A stretch of 64,000 nucleotides of DNA from Frigoribacterium endophyticum (GCF_011759585.1 NZ_JAAOYV010000001.1:1364001-1428000); one strand, 5' to 3'; positions 16,291 to 26,467 are shown, counted from the stretch's first letter. The notes: generated from the sequence alone by a model not told the origin. Made by a program: numbers and translations.

Positions 16291-19200
16291 CTAGACCAGG
16301 CAGCCGGGGCCGAGGAGGCTCTTCAGCTCGCCGAAGAGGTCGGCGGTGACGTCGACCGGCATCGGGATCTCGAACATGCGGGCCAGGTCGCCCTTCACCA
16401 GGCGGAGGCGCACCTCGGTGGAGCCGGAGTGCCGACCGAGGACGGCCGCGAGCTCCGTCACGGTGTCGGTCGTGGCCCGGTGCTCGGGCATCTGCAGGAC
16501 GAGCGGGCCCTGGTTCACGCCGACCCCGAGATCCGGTGAGAACATGCTCGCGGCGTGCATGTTCATGCCGTCGTCACGCACGCTCACGCGGCCCTTGAGC
16601 ACGATGATCGAGTCGCCGACCAGCGACGGGCCGAACTCCTGGTACGTCTTGCCGAGGAACATCGCGGAGATCTCGCCGCCGAAGTCCTCGACGGTGATGA
16701 TGCCGTACGGGTTGCCGGAGTTGCGGGCCACGCGGTGCTGGACGCTCGTGATGAGGCCCGCGATGGTCACGGTCTCGCCGTCGATCGTGGCGGGGTCGCT
16801 CGACAGCACGTCGGTGACGGTGGTGCTGGCGTGCTTGGCGAGCGGCAGCTCCAGGCCGGCTAGGGGGTGGTCCGAGACGTAGAGGCCGAGCATGTCGCGC
16901 TCGAAGGCGAGCTTGTCGCGCTTCGTCCACTCGGGGCGCTCCGGCACGTGCTGGACGTCCTGCGGCTCGTCCCACAGGGAGTCGAAGTCGAAGCCGACCT
17001 GGCCGTTCGCCTCGGCCCGCTTCTCGCTGACGGCGGCCTCGACCGCGGACTCGTGGATCTCCACGAGCGCGCGGCGGGTCGACCCGAGGCTGTCGAAGGC
17101 ACCGGCCTTGACGAGGGACTCCACCGTGCGCTTGTTCGCGACGGGCAGCGGGACCTTGCGCAGGAAGTCGTGGAACGACGAGAAGGCCCCCTCCTTCTGG
17201 CGCGCCGCGATGACGTGGTCGACCACGTTGAAGCCGACGTTGCGGACGGCGCCCATGCCGAAGCGGATGTCGTCGCCGACGGCGGCGAAGAACCCGATCG
17301 ACTCGTTGACGTCGGGCGGCAGCACCTTGATGCCCATGCGTCGGCACTCGTTGAGGTACAGGCCGAGCTTGTCGCGGGAGTCGCCGGTCGAGGTGAGCAG
17401 GGCGGCCATGTACTCGGCGGGGTAGTGCGCCTTGAGGTAGGCCGTCCAGTAGGAGACCACGCCGTAGGCCGCCGAGTGGGCCTTGTTGAAGGCGTAGTCG
17501 GAGAACGGCAGGAGGATGTCCCAGAGCATCTTCACGGCGTCGGGCGAGAAGCCGTTGTCGAACATGCCCTGCTCGAACCCGGCGTACTGCTTGTCGAGCT
17601 CCGACTTCTTCTTCTTGCCCATCGCGCGGCGGAGGATGTCCGCCTGGCCGAGGGAGAACCCGGCGACTTTCTGCGCGATCGCCATCACCTGCTCCTGGTA
17701 GATGATCAGGCCGTAGCTCGTCGAGAGGATCTCCTTCAGGGGCTCCTCGAGCTCGGGGTGGATCGGCGTGATCTCCTGAGCGCCGTTCTTGCGCAGGGCG
17801 TAGTTGGTGTGCGAGTTGGCACCCATGGGCCCCGGGCGGTACAGGGCGATGACGGCCGAGATGTCCTCGAAGTTGTCGGGCTTCATCAGCCGGAGGAGGC
17901 CCCGCATGGGGCCGCCGTCGAGCTGGAACACGCCGAGCGTGTCGCCGCGCCCCAGGAGGTCGTAGGCCGCCCGGTCGTCGAGCTCGAGATCCTCCAGGAC
18001 GAGGTCGAAGCCGCGGTTCGTCTTGATGTTGTCGAGGGCGTCGTTGATGATCGTGAGGTTGCGGAGCCCCAGGAAGTCCATCTTGATCAGCCCGAGCGAC
18101 TCACAGGCCGGGTAGTCGAACTGCGTGACGATCTGGCCGTCCTGCTCGCGCTTCATGATCGGGATGATGTCGATCAGCGGGTCGCTCGACATGATGACGC
18201 CCGCGGCGTGCACGCCCCACTGGCGCTTCAGGCCCTCGAGCCCGAGCGCGGTGTCGAAGACGGTGCGGGCCTCGGGGTCGGTCTCCACGACCGTGCGGAT
18301 GTCGCCCGCCTCCTTGTAGCGGTCGTGCTGCTTGTCGAAGATCCCCGTGAGCGGGATGTCCTTGCCCATGACGGCGGGCGGCATCGCCTTCGTCAGCTTC
18401 TCGCCCATGCCGAAGGGGAAGCCGAGCACGCGACTGCTGTCTTTCAGGGCCTGCTTGGCCTTGATCGTGCCGTAGGTGACGATCTGAGCGACGCGCTCGT
18501 CGCCGTACTTCTCCGTCACGTACTGGATGACCTCGCCCCGGCGACGGTCGTCGAAGTCGACGTCGAAGTCGGGCATCGAGACGCGGTCCGGGTTGAGGAA
18601 GCGCTCGAAGATGAGGCCGTGACGGAGCGGGTCGAGGTCGGTGATGCGCATGGCGTACGCGGCCATCGAGCCGGCACCCGAACCGCGCCCGGGGCCCACC
18701 CGGATGCCGTTCTCCTTCGACCAGTTGATGAAGTCGGCGACGACGAGGAAGTACCCGGGGAAGCCCATGCCCGTGATGACGCCGATCTCGTACTCGGCCT
18801 GCTTGCGCACGTCGTCGGGGATGCCCGCGGGGTAGCGGTACACCAGGCCCTTCTCGACCTCCTTGATGAACCAGGTCTCTTCCGTCTCGCCCTCCGGGAC
18901 GGGGTACCGCGGCATGTAGTTGGCCGAGGTGTTGAACTGGACGTCGCACCGCTCGGCGATGAGCAGGGTGTTGTCGCAGGCCTCCGGGTGGTCGCGGAAG
19001 AGGTGGCGCATCTGCTTCGCGGACTTCAGGTAGAACTCGTCGGCGTCGAACTTGAAGCGGTTGGGGTCGTTCAGCGTCGAGCCGGACTGGACGCACAGCA
19101 GCGCGGCGTGGCTGGTCGCGTCGTGCTCGTGCGTGTAGTGCAGGTCGTTCGTGGCGACGAGGGGCAGACCCAGGTCTTTCGCGAGGCGCAGCAGGTCGCC

Positions 19201-19809
19201 CATGATCTGCCGCTCGATGCCGAGGCCGTGGTCCATGATCTCGGCGAAGTAGTTCTCTCGGCCGAAGATGTCTCGGAAGTCGGCCGCGGCCTTCACCGCC
19301 TCGTCGTACTGGCCGAGGCGGAGGCGCGTCTGCACCTCGCCGCTCGGGCAGCCCGTCGTGGCGATGAGCCCCTCGGAGTACTGGGAGAGCAGCTCGCGGT
19401 CCATCCGCGGCTTGAAGTAGTAGCCCTCGAGCGACGCCCGGGACGACAGCCGGAACAGGTTGTGCATGCCGGTCGTGTTCTCGGAGAGCAACGTCATGTG
19501 CGTGTACGCACCGGCGCCGGAGACGTCGTCACGACCACCGTCGCCCCAGCGCACGCGCGTCTTGTCGCCGCGGTGCGTGCCGGGCGTGATGTAGGCCTCG
19601 GTGCCGATGATCGGCTTCACGCCCGCCTCGGTCGCGGTCTTCCAGAAGTCGTACGCCCCGAAGACGTTGCCGTGGTCAGTGACCGCGACGGCGGGCATGC
19701 CCTGGGCCGCGGCCTCCGTGATGAGCGGCTTGACCCTCGCCGCCCCGTCGAGCATCGAGTACTCGCTGTGCACGTGCAGATGGACGAATGAGTCTTCGTT
19801 CGAGGCCAC
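16291..19809 (-). CDS. dnaE: DNA polymerase III alpha subunit (replicative, DnaE1 type)
   Basis: Replicative DNA polymerase. The 1172-residue protein has an N-terminal PHP domain, a polymerase core with catalytic aspartates in PDFDVDFD (413-420), a helix-hairpin-helix region and an OB fold. All nine PHP metal ligands known from M. tuberculosis DnaE1 can be matched (H12, H14, D21, H46, E71, H104, C154, D222, H224), so PHP-based proofreading is predicted. GTG 19809 is preceded by GGGGAG. It lies downstream of rluD, after a 23-bp inverted repeat. Confidence 0.97.
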   Translation of the reverse strand: MASNEDSFVHLHVHSEYSMLDGAARVKPLITEAAAQGMPAVAVTDHGNVFGAYDFWKTATEAGVKPIIGTEAYITPGTHRGDKTRVRWGDGGRDDVSGAGAYTHMTLLSENTTGMHNLFRLSSRASLEGYYFKPRMDRELLSQYSEGLIATTGCPSGEVQTRLRLGQYDEAVKAAADFRDIFGRENYFAEIMDHGLGIERQIMGDLLRLAKDLGLPLVATNDLHYTHEHDATSHAALLCVQSGSTLNDPNRFKFDADEFYLKSAKQMRHLFRDHPEACDNTLLIAERCDVQFNTSANYMPRYPVPEGETEETWFIKEVEKGLVYRYPAGIPDDVRKQAEYEIGVITGMGFPGYFLVVADFINWSKENGIRVGPGRGSGAGSMAAYAMRITDLDPLRHGLIFERFLNPDRVSMPDFDVDFDDRRRGEVIQYVTEKYGDERVAQIVTYGTIKAKQALKDSSRVLGFPFGMGEKLTKAMPPAVMGKDIPLTGIFDKQHDRYKEAGDIRTVVETDPEARTVFDTALGLEGLKRQWGVHAAGVIMSSDPLIDIIPIMKREQDGQIVTQFDYPACESLGLIKMDFLGLRNLTIINDALDNIKTNRGFDLVLEDLELDDRAAYDLLGRGDTLGVFQLDGGPMRGLLRLMKPDNFEDISAVIALYRPGPMGANSHTNYALRKNGAQEITPIHPELEEPLKEILSTSYGLIIYQEQVMAIAQKVAGFSLGQADILRRAMGKKKKSELDKQYAGFEQGMFDNGFSPDAVKMLWDILLPFSDYAFNKAHSAAYGVVSYWTAYLKAHYPAEYMAALLTSTGDSRDKLGLYLNECRRMGIKVLPPDVNESIGFFAAVGDDIRFGMGAVRNVGFNVVDHVIAARQKEGAFSSFHDFLRKVPLPVANKRTVESLVKAGAFDSLGSTRRALVEIHESAVEAAVSEKRAEANGQVGFDFDSLWDEPQDVQHVPERPEWTKRDKLAFERDMLGLYVSDHPLAGLELPLAKHASTTVTDVLSSDPATIDGETVTIAGLITSVQHRVARNSGNPYGIITVEDFGGEISAMFLGKTYQEFGPSLVGDSIIVLKGRVSVRDDGMNMHAASMFSPDLGVGVNQGPLVLQMPEHRATTDTVTELAAVLGRHSGSTEVRLRLVKGDLARMFEIPMPVDVTADLFGELKSLLGPGCLV

Positions 19810-19828
19810 TCGGCTCCCCGTCTCCTGG

Positions 19829-19851
19829 TGTTCCTGACTACTGGAGGAACA
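19829..19851. repeat. 23-bp inverted repeat between rluD-like gene and dnaE
   Basis: TGTTCCT and AGGAACA (perfect 7-bp arms, 9-nt spacer) occupy most of the 44-bp gap. It does not match the usual actinobacterial LexA box. It could be a weak terminator or an operator for dnaE. Confidence 0.35.
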
Positions 19852-19853
19852 GC

Positions 19854-20777
19854 CTAACCGGCACGGAGGACATCGAGCGCGTGCTGCAGATCGGCCGGGT
19901 AGGTCGAGCGGTAGACCACGGGCTCACCGGTGCCGGGGTGCCGGAACCCGAGCTGGACGGCGTGCAGCCACTGCCGCGTGAGGCCGAGCTTGGCCGAGAG
20001 CGTCGGGTCGGCCCCGTAGGTGGCGTCGCCGACGCAGGGGTGCCGCTGCGCGGCCATGTGGACGCGGATCTGGTGCGTGCGACCGGTCTCGAGGTGGATC
20101 TCGAGGAGGGACGCGGAGGGGAAGGCCTCCACCGTCTCGTAGTGGGTGACCGACGGCTTGCCGTCGACGACGACGGCGAACTTCCAGTCCGACGACGGGT
20201 GACGCCCGATGGGCGCGTCGACGGTGCCGGTCAGGGGGTCGGGGTGCCCCTGCACGACCGCGTTGTAGATCTTCTCCACGGTGCGCTCACGGAACGCCTG
20301 CTTCAGCTCGGCGTAGGCGCGTTCGGTCTTCGCGACGACCATCAGCCCGCTCGTGCCGACGTCGAGGCGGTGGACGATGCCGGCGCGCTCGGCCGCGCCC
20401 GAGGTGGCCACGGTGAAGCCCGCGGCGGCGAGGCCGCCCAGCACGGTCGGCCCCGTCCAGCCCACGGACGGGTGCGCGGCGACGCCCACGGGCTTGTCGA
20501 CGACGACGATCTCGTCGTCGTCGTGCACGATGCCGAGCCCGGGCACGTCGACCGGGACGACGGACGGCGCCTCCTTCGGGGCCCACGAGACCTCGAGCCA
20601 TGCGCCGGCCTCGAGTCGGTCGGACTTGCCGACGGTGCGGCCGTCCACCTCGACGCCGCCGGTCGAGGCCACCTCGGCGGCGAACGTCCGGCTGAAGCCG
20701 AGCAGCTTGGCGAGGGCGGCGTCGACGCGCTCACCGGCGAGGCCGTCGGGGACGGGCAGGGACCGCTGCTCGCTCAT
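19854..20777 (-). CDS. RluA/RluD family rRNA pseudouridine synthase
   Basis: Converts uridines in large-subunit rRNA (RluD-type sites of helix 69 in relatives) to pseudouridine. The 307-residue protein has an N-terminal S4 RNA-binding domain (about 15-65) and a catalytic domain with HRLDVGTSG, where D139 is the nucleophile. ATG 20777 overlaps the lspA stop by 4 bp (ATGA). The lspA-rluD pair is conserved in many bacteria. Substrate position is inferred from the family. Confidence 0.93.
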   Translation of the reverse strand: MSEQRSLPVPDGLAGERVDAALAKLLGFSRTFAAEVASTGGVEVDGRTVGKSDRLEAGAWLEVSWAPKEAPSVVPVDVPGLGIVHDDDEIVVVDKPVGVAAHPSVGWTGPTVLGGLAAAGFTVATSGAAERAGIVHRLDVGTSGLMVVAKTERAYAELKQAFRERTVEKIYNAVVQGHPDPLTGTVDAPIGRHPSSDWKFAVVVDGKPSVTHYETVEAFPSASLLEIHLETGRTHQIRVHMAAQRHPCVGDATYGADPTLSAKLGLTRQWLHAVQLGFRHPGTGEPVVYRSTYPADLQHALDVLRAG

Positions 20778-21394
20778 CGGGGCTCCGTCGTCGGGGCGGC
20801 CGCGACGTCGGCGTCGCCCGGGGAGGCGGTGGCCTCGCCCTCGACGGCGCGGTCGTCGGTCTCGGCACGGCCCCGACGCGGCGTCCGGCTGCCGTCGAGC
20901 CCGACGCCGAGCAGCGTCAGGAGGACGAGGAGGCACATGCTGGAGACGATGAAGACGTCGGCGACGTTGAAGATCGCCGGCAGCAGCTTTGGGAAGTACA
21001 GGAAGTCGACGACGTGCCCCTGACCGAACGACGGCTCTCGGAGGAGCCGGTCGGTGAGGTTGCCGAGGGTGCCGCCGAGCAGCATCCCGAGCATGACGGC
21101 CCAGGCCACCGACCTGATCCGCTTGGCGAAGACGACGATGGCGACGACGACGGCCGAGGCCGCGAGGGAGAAGACCCACGTCGTGCCGCTGGCCAGGGAG
21201 AAGGCCGCTCCGGGGTTCTTGACGAACAGGAGCTGGAAGAAGGAGCCGAGCACGTCGACCGCACGGCCCTCGACGAGGTCACGCGTGACGAGGTGCTTCG
21301 TGCCCTGGTCGAGGGCGTAGGCCACGACAGCGACGAAGGCCAGCGCCGCGATGACGCGGACGCTGACCTTCGCAGCGGGATCTCGAGGTGCCAA
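20774..21394 (-). CDS. lspA: Signal peptidase II (lipoprotein signal peptidase)
   Basis: Membrane aspartyl protease that removes the signal peptide of lipidated prolipoproteins such as CtaC. With TTG 21394 as start the product is 206 residues with four helices, the DQ-K start motif ([11 protein letters not shown]), NPGAAFS and catalytic aspartates in GNLTDR (D115) and FNVADVF (D146). The C-terminus is a long acidic tail absent in many relatives. A GTG at 21454 would add 20 low-complexity residues and overlap wag31 by 56 bp, so I prefer the TTG just after the wag31 stop; this is not certain. Confidence 0.9.
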   Translation of the reverse strand: MAPRDPAAKVSVRVIAALAFVAVVAYALDQGTKHLVTRDLVEGRAVDVLGSFFQLLFVKNPGAAFSLASGTTWVFSLAASAVVVAIVVFAKRIRSVAWAVMLGMLLGGTLGNLTDRLLREPSFGQGHVVDFLYFPKLLPAIFNVADVFIVSSMCLLVLLTLLGVGLDGSRTPRRGRAETDDRAVEGEATASPGDADVAAAPTTEPR

Positions 21395-21398
21395 GACC

Positions 21399-22211
21399 CT
21401 AGTTGGAGCCGAAGCCCTGCGCGCTGGCGGGCTGGGGCTCGGAGGCACCCTCACCGTCGAGCTCGTGCAGCTGGCCCTCGATGTAGCTCTTGAGCTTCTG
21501 GCGGTAGTCGCGCTCGAAGGTGCGGAGGTCGTCGATGCGACGCTCCAGGCCCGTGCGCTCCCCGTTCAGCTGCTCGAGCACCTCGCGGCGCTTGGTCTCG
21601 GCCTCGGCCACGACCTCGCGCGAGCGGGTCTCCGCGTCGGCGACGACCTCCCGCGAGCGGTTCTCGGCGTCGCCGACGAGCTCCGCGGAGCGCGCCTCGG
21701 CCTCGGCCACGACACGGGCGGCGGTCGACTGCCCCTCGGCGATGAGCGCGTCGCGCTTCTCCGCGCCTTCACGGACGTGCTCCTCGTGGAGGCGACGTGC
21801 CAGCTGGAGCAGGCTGTTCGTGCTCTCGGTCTCGTCGGCCGACGGGCCGGCGAAGGCCGGGACGGGCGTGACGGCGGCGGGAGCAGCGGCGACCGGGGCG
21901 ACGGGCTCCGGCGCTGCCACCGGCTCCGCCTTCTCGAGGACCGGCTCCGGCGCGGACGCCGGCTCGGGCACCGATGCCGGGGCCGGAGCGCTGGCGACCG
22001 GGGCCGCGACGACTGCGTCGCGCTGACCGTCGCCGGCGGCGGACTCCGCCGAGGCGAGGCGCTGGCGCAGCTCGTCGTTCTCCGCGCCCAGGCGCCGGAG
22101 CTCGGCGACGACCTCGTCCAGGAAGTCGTCGACCTCGTCCTGGTCGTAGCCCTCGCGGAACTTGGTCGGCTGGAACCGCTTGTTGACTACGTCTTCCGGC
22201 GTCAAAGCCAT
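21399..22211 (-). CDS. wag31: Polar growth / cell-division protein DivIVA (Wag31)
   Basis: Coiled-coil scaffold that marks poles and septa and recruits the elongation machinery. The 270-residue protein begins with the membrane-binding motif LTPEDVVNKRF, followed by a short coiled coil, an Ala/Pro/Glu-rich linker (about 75-140) and a long second coil. Near-identical 11-residue units (REVVADAETRS, REVVAEAETKR) suggest hendecad coiled-coil packing. ATG 22211 has GAGGTGA upstream; the frame extends further but the homology starts here. Wag31 is a target of PASTA kinases in mycobacteria; a kinase of that type is at 44 kb. Confidence 0.95.
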   Translation of the reverse strand: MALTPEDVVNKRFQPTKFREGYDQDEVDDFLDEVVAELRRLGAENDELRQRLASAESAAGDGQRDAVVAAPVASAPAPASVPEPASAPEPVLEKAEPVAAPEPVAPVAAAPAAVTPVPAFAGPSADETESTNSLLQLARRLHEEHVREGAEKRDALIAEGQSTAARVVAEAEARSAELVGDAENRSREVVADAETRSREVVAEAETKRREVLEQLNGERTGLERRIDDLRTFERDYRQKLKSYIEGQLHELDGEGASEPQPASAQGFGSN

Positions 22212-22371
22212 TGCCGTCACCTCGTGAATCTGTTGGATCGTGTGATCGTGGTCTGGGTCGTGCACTACACCGTAGCGAACGATCGCCCGTCGGGACGGGG
22301 AGGGGCACCGAGGCCCCGCGGAGAGCCTACCCTCTCGGGCGGCGACGACGGGCGCCGCGCGCGGCGCCGTG

Positions 22372-22662
22372 TCAGATGCGGGCGAAGACGCCCATCAGGA
22401 CGACGACCGCCAGCATGATGAGGCTCCAGCCGAAGTCGAGCGCCACCGAGCCGAGCCGGACCGGCGGCAGGACCTTGCGCACCGCCTTGATCGGCGGGTC
22501 GGTGACCGTGTAGGTCACCTCCGCCAGCACCAGGACGGCCCCCCGCGGCCGCCAGCCCCGGCTGAACGACTGGGCGAGGTCGAAGACGAACCTCGACCAC
22601 ATGAGCAGGAAGAAGACCAGGAGCGCGTAGTACACGATCGAGGAGATCAGGGAGACGATCAT
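22372..22662 (-). CDS. YggT family membrane protein
   Basis: Small integral membrane protein always found near sepF and divIVA in Actinobacteria; its exact role is unknown. The 96-residue product has two helices, at about 3-22 and 74-94, with the conserved WSRFVFDL and DPPIKAVRKVLPP segments. ATG 22662 is chosen by homology; a GTG at 22683 would add seven residues. It lies 79 bp from sepF and 160 bp from wag31, and the second gap holds a likely wag31 promoter (TACGGT near 22271). Confidence 0.88.
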   Translation of the reverse strand: MIVSLISSIVYYALLVFFLLMWSRFVFDLAQSFSRGWRPRGAVLVLAEVTYTVTDPPIKAVRKVLPPVRLGSVALDFGWSLIMLAVVVLMGVFARI

Positions 22663-22741
22663 GGGTGTGTCATCAGCTCGCACGAGTCGGCGCGGCGGAG
22701 GCCGCGGGAGGGGGGGCGGACGGCGGCTCGGCCGCGCCCGG

Positions 22742-23278
22742 TCAGGACTGCGAGAAGAACGACGCCTCGATGTCGGACTCTACCTCAGCCTGCTCACCGC
22801 TCACGGCGATGTGGGCGGGCGACAGCAGGAACACCTTGTTGGTGACGCGCTCGATCTTGCCGAAGAGCCCCTGCGACAGTCCGCTGGCGAAGTCGACGAG
22901 GCGACGAGCGTCGGCCTCCGTCATCTGGGAGAGGTTGATGATCACGGGGATGCCGTCGCGGAAGCTCTCGGCGATCGCCTGGGCGTCCTTGTACTCGCGG
23001 GGGTGGACGGTGAGGATCTCGTTCATGTCGTGGGGCACCGTGTTCTTCGTGGTCGGGGTCGTGGCGCGGCGGAGCGGCGTCACGGGGGCGCGAGTGGGGG
23101 TCGGGGCGGAGGCGGCCGCCGGCACGGCGACGGGGGCGACGGGCGACGGCGCGGCGGCGGGCGCGGCCGAGCGTGCGGCAGGCTGGGCAGCGGCCTGCTG
23201 GGCGGGCTGCTCGTCGTACTCGAGCTCTTCGTCGGCGAGGCCCAGGTAGACCATCGTCTTGCGCAGGGGGTTGGCCAT
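22742..23278 (-). CDS. sepF: Cell division protein SepF
   Basis: Anchors FtsZ to the membrane; in Actinobacteria it is the essential membrane tether in place of FtsA/ZipA. The 178-residue protein has an N-terminal amphipathic segment ([17 protein letters not shown]), an Ala/Pro-rich linker (about 28-75) and the C-terminal SepF domain with [18 protein letters not shown] and the glycine-containing dimer surface near [12 protein letters not shown]. The ATG has GGAGGA upstream. It sits between yggS and yggT in the standard order. Confidence 0.95.
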   Translation of the reverse strand: MANPLRKTMVYLGLADEELEYDEQPAQQAAAQPAARSAAPAAAPSPVAPVAVPAAASAPTPTRAPVTPLRRATTPTTKNTVPHDMNEILTVHPREYKDAQAIAESFRDGIPVIINLSQMTEADARRLVDFASGLSQGLFGKIERVTNKVFLLSPAHIAVSGEQAEVESDIEASFFSQS

Positions 23279-23316
23279 GGGGGTGTCCTCCGGATCGTGG
23301 ATCGTCTAGACCGACA

Positions 23317-24015
23317 TTAACCAGCGTCGGGCCGAGAACCCGTGATTGCCGTGCCGATGCGGAGGTGTGTCGCGCCCTCGGCGATCGCGTCGGCGAAGTC
23401 CTGCGACATGCCCGCCGAGATCTGGTCGGCGTCGGGCGCGACGGCCCGGACCCGCTCCGAGACGAGCCGGAGGCGCTCGAAGGCCGGGCGGGCCGGCTCG
23501 TCGAGCGGGGCGACGGCCATGACGCCCCGGAGCCGCAGGCCCGGGGTCGAGAGGACACGCTCGACGAGCGTGTCGACCTCCGTGACGGCGACGCCGCCAC
23601 GGCCCGGGTCGTCCGTGAGGTTCACCTGCACGAAGCCGTCCACCCACGCCCCGTCGTCCGATCCGAGCGCGTCGACGACGCTGGCGCGGTCGAGGGAGTG
23701 GACCGCCGCGGCGTAGCGCCGAGCCTGCCGGGCCTTCTTCGACTGCAGCTGGCCGACGAAGTGCCAGCGGAGGCCCTCGAGGTCAGCCGTCTCCACCGAC
23801 TTGGCCTGCGCCTCCTGGTGTCGGTTCTCCCCGACGTCACGGACGCCGAGCGCGTGGAGCTCGCGCACGAGCGACGCCGGGTGGAACTTCGTCACGACGA
23901 TCGTCGTGACCGAGGCCGGGTCGCGCCCGGCCGCCCGGGCCGCGTCGGAGACGCCGGAGGCGACACGGGCGAGTCGCTCGCCCGTGTCGCCTCCGTCGTC
24001 GGGGAAGCCCGTCAC
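23317..24015 (-). CDS. PLP homeostasis protein (YggS/PROSC family)
   Basis: Binds pyridoxal phosphate and maintains its cellular balance; no enzymatic activity is known. The 232-residue single-domain TIM barrel has the PLP lysine in VVTKFHP, plus HFVGQLQSKKAR and GMSQDFADAIAEGATHLRIG. GTG 24015 overlaps the last base of the ftsZ stop (TAGTG), so it is coupled to ftsZ. This gene is conserved between ftsZ and sepF in most Gram-positives. Confidence 0.94.
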   Translation of the reverse strand: MTGFPDDGGDTGERLARVASGVSDAARAAGRDPASVTTIVVTKFHPASLVRELHALGVRDVGENRHQEAQAKSVETADLEGLRWHFVGQLQSKKARQARRYAAAVHSLDRASVVDALGSDDGAWVDGFVQVNLTDDPGRGGVAVTEVDTLVERVLSTPGLRLRGVMAVAPLDEPARPAFERLRLVSERVRAVAPDADQISAGMSQDFADAIAEGATHLRIGTAITGSRPDAG

Positions 24016-25178
24016 TACTTCAGGAAGTCGGGGACGTCGAGGTCGTCGTCGCCGTCGTCGAAGGCCGGGTCGGAGGCGCGGGTCGCCGCGGGCTCCTCCG
24101 GTCGACGCCACGAGTGCGAGTCCGAGCCGGCACCGCTGTCCGCGATGGCCGACACGCCGGGCACAGCGGCGGACGAGGAGCCCTCCGACTCGACGAAGCT
24201 CGATCGACGCTCCTTCGACTTGGCCTGCGGCTCTCCGCCGTCGAAGCCCGCCGCGATGACCGTCACGCGGACCTCGTCGCCGAGGGTGTCGTCGATGACG
24301 GCGCCGAAGATGATGTTGGCCTCGGAGTGGACGGCCTCCTGCACCAGGCGAGCCGCGTCGTTGATCTCGAAGATGCCGAGGTTCGAGCCGCCCTGGATGG
24401 AGAGCAGCACGCCGTGCGCACCGTCGATGCTGGCCTCGAGCAGCGGCGAGGCGACGGCCAGCTCGGCCGCCTTGATGGCCCGGTCGGCACCGCGCGACGA
24501 GCCGATGCCCATCAGCGCGGAGCCCGCGCCCTGCATGACCGACTTGACGTCGGCGAAGTCGAGGTTGATCAGGCCGGGGGTGGTGATCAGGTCGGTGATG
24601 CCCTGGACGCCGGCGAGGAGGACCTGGTCGGCGGTGCCGAAGGCCTCCACCATCGAGATGCCCCGCTCGGAGATCTCGAGGAGGCGGTCGTTCGGGACGA
24701 CGATGAGGGTGTCGACCTCGTCCTTCAGGGCTGCGACGCCGGCCTCGGCCTGCGCCTGACGACGCTTGCCCTCGAAGCCGAAGGGCTTCGTGACGACGCC
24801 GATCGTGAGCGCGCCGATCGACTTGGCGATCCGGGCCACGACGGGTGCGCCGCCGGTGCCCGTGCCGCCGCCCTCGCCGGCCGTGACGAAGACCATGTCG
24901 GCCCCGGCCAGGGCCTCCTCGATCTCCTCCGCGTGGTCCTCCGCCGCACGGCGGCCGACCTCGGGGTCGGCGCCGGCGCCGAGGCCGCGGGTCAGCTCGC
25001 GGCCGACGTCGAGCTTGACGTCGGCGTCGCTGAGCAGGAGCGCCTGGGCGTCGGTGTTGATGGCGATGAACTCGACTCCGCGGAGCCCGAGCTCGATCAT
25101 GCGGTTGACGGCGTTGACGCCACCGCCGCCGACACCGACGACCTTGATCACGGCTAGGTAGTTGTGGTTCGTTGTCAC
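24015..25178 (-). CDS. ftsZ: Cell division GTPase FtsZ
   Basis: Tubulin-like GTPase that forms the Z-ring. The 387-residue protein has the signature GGGTGTG (103-109), the T7 catalytic loop NLDFAD, and a C-terminal peptide [11 protein letters not shown] that binds SepF and other partners. A variable linker (about 320-375) precedes this peptide. GTG 25178 has GGAGG at 7-nt spacing. The 137-bp gap upstream is AT-richer than its surroundings, and a candidate -10 (TACAAT) suggests a promoter in addition to read-through from ftsQ. Confidence 0.97.
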   Translation of the reverse strand: MTTNHNYLAVIKVVGVGGGGVNAVNRMIELGLRGVEFIAINTDAQALLLSDADVKLDVGRELTRGLGAGADPEVGRRAAEDHAEEIEEALAGADMVFVTAGEGGGTGTGGAPVVARIAKSIGALTIGVVTKPFGFEGKRRQAQAEAGVAALKDEVDTLIVVPNDRLLEISERGISMVEAFGTADQVLLAGVQGITDLITTPGLINLDFADVKSVMQGAGSALMGIGSSRGADRAIKAAELAVASPLLEASIDGAHGVLLSIQGGSNLGIFEINDAARLVQEAVHSEANIIFGAVIDDTLGDEVRVTVIAAGFDGGEPQAKSKERRSSFVESEGSSSAAVPGVSAIADSGAGSDSHSWRRPEEPAATRASDPAFDDGDDDLDVPDFLK

Positions 25179-25230
25179 GTCCGGGCCTCCGCTGGAACCT
25201 TAACTCTGTGATTGAAGGTCAAGGTTGTAC

Positions 25231-25236
25231 ATTGTA
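25231..25236 (-). promoter_or_regulatory. Candidate ftsZ promoter -10 element
   Basis: TACAAT on the minus strand lies in the relatively AT-rich ftsQ-ftsZ gap, about 50 bp upstream of the ftsZ GTG. A TTGTGA at 25256-25251 is only 14 bp upstream, so the -35 assignment is uncertain. Confidence 0.35.
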
Positions 25237-25315
25237 TTCGAGTGGGTCAGTCACAAGGTATGGGTCGCGCCTCACCGCCGACCACTCCGAGACGGGCGTG
25301 TCGCGAAGGCCGGTC

Positions 25316-26467
25316 TCAGCGAGTGCGGATGATGCCGTTGTCGGGCGCCGAGACGTCGTACTCGACCGAGGCCGACGGGTCGCGCTCCGCCTGGTCGGCG
25401 ACGAGGCCGGCGAGCACCTGCGCCTTCTTCTCCGAGTGCTCGGCGCTGCCCCAGACGACCTGCTCCCCCGAGGTCAGGGCGAGCGTGACGTCGTCGGCCG
25501 TCGACGCGGTGACCGTGTCGACGGTGGAGCGGAGCGTGAGGGGCAGGGCGAGGAGCACCTCCGCCGCCGACCGGAAGGCCGTGCCGTCGAGGGGCGCGCC
25601 GCCGACGTCGACCTGGGGCACGCCGTCCTGACGCCCGTCGAGGCGTTGAACGACGATCCCCGCGGGGTCGACGAGGTCGACGCCGTCGTCGGTCGCGACC
25701 GTGGCGATCGGCTGGCGCTCGGTCACGCGGATGACGAGGGTGTGGGGCGGGGCGGTCTCGGTGACGTAGCTCGCGATGAGCGGGAACTGCTCCAGCTCGC
25801 CGGTGATCCGGTCGAAGTCGACGAGGGCCAGGGGCGTCCCGAGCTGGTCGTCCACGGCGGCCGTCACGGCGCTGGCGTCCACGCGGCTCGTGCCCTCCAC
25901 CCGGATCTCCTGCAGGGAGAGGAGCGGCGAGAAGACGGCCACGGTCACCGACGCCACGAGGACGACGACGACCGCGCCGACGGCGGTCCAGGTGGCCCGC
26001 CGATGGCGCGAACGGCGCGTGAAGCGACGCACCTCGGACTTCTCGACGCGGCGCCGCTGACGCGACGCACGCCGGGCCGCACGACGCGCCTCCGCGGCTC
26101 TCTCCCGGGCGGCGGCCGCCGTCGTGTCGGCCGGCCCGATGCGCGGGGGCTCCGCCGGGCGCACGGCCTCGGGGCGACCGTCCGCCGGGCGTGCGTCCGG
26201 AGGCCGAGCGACCTCGGGGCGAGCCGCGGCAGGGCCGGCGGCCGCAGGTCGGTCGGTGCGGGCCGAGCTGGAGGCGCGGGGAGGCCCGGTGACGACAGAC
26301 ACGGGGCCCGTGTCGACGTCGTCCGAGGCCCCAGGGGCCGACGCCGGCGTCTCCGCGCCACGGCGGCGCCGCGCCAGCCGGTCGGCGAGGGACGGTCGGC
26401 CGTGGCCGTCCGCCGGCGGCTCGGGGGCGGGCTCCGGGGGCGGCTCGAAGCCTTCGGGGCGCTTCAC
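25316..26467 (-). CDS. ftsQ: Cell division protein FtsQ
   Basis: Bitopic divisome protein linking early and late division proteins. The 383-residue protein has a very long cytosolic N-terminus (about 165 residues) rich in Pro, Ala and Arg, a helix around 175-197, then a POTRA domain (from [15 protein letters not shown]) and the beta domain. The start GTG overlaps the murC stop (GTGA). The long disordered cytosolic tail exceeds that of model bacteria but is common in Actinobacteria. Confidence 0.93.
   Translation of the reverse strand: MKRPEGFEPPPEPAPEPPADGHGRPSLADRLARRRRGAETPASAPGASDDVDTGPVSVVTGPPRASSSARTDRPAAAGPAAARPEVARPPDARPADGRPEAVRPAEPPRIGPADTTAAAARERAAEARRAARRASRQRRRVEKSEVRRFTRRSRHRRATWTAVGAVVVVLVASVTVAVFSPLLSLQEIRVEGTSRVDASAVTAAVDDQLGTPLALVDFDRITGELEQFPLIASYVTETAPPHTLVIRVTERQPIATVATDDGVDLVDPAGIVVQRLDGRQDGVPQVDVGGAPLDGTAFRSAAEVLLALPLTLRSTVDTVTASTADDVTLALTSGEQVVWGSAEHSEKKAQVLAGLVADQAERDPSASVEYDVSAPDNGIIRTR

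Noticed and set aside
16867-19791. 974-codon plus-strand frame opposite dnaE
   Set aside because: Antisense shadow; dnaE on the other strand has all catalytic motifs.
19829-19851. LexA/SOS box before dnaE
   Set aside because: Arms TGTTCCT/AGGAACA with a 9-nt spacer do not fit the actinobacterial TCGAAC-N4-GTTCGA pattern.
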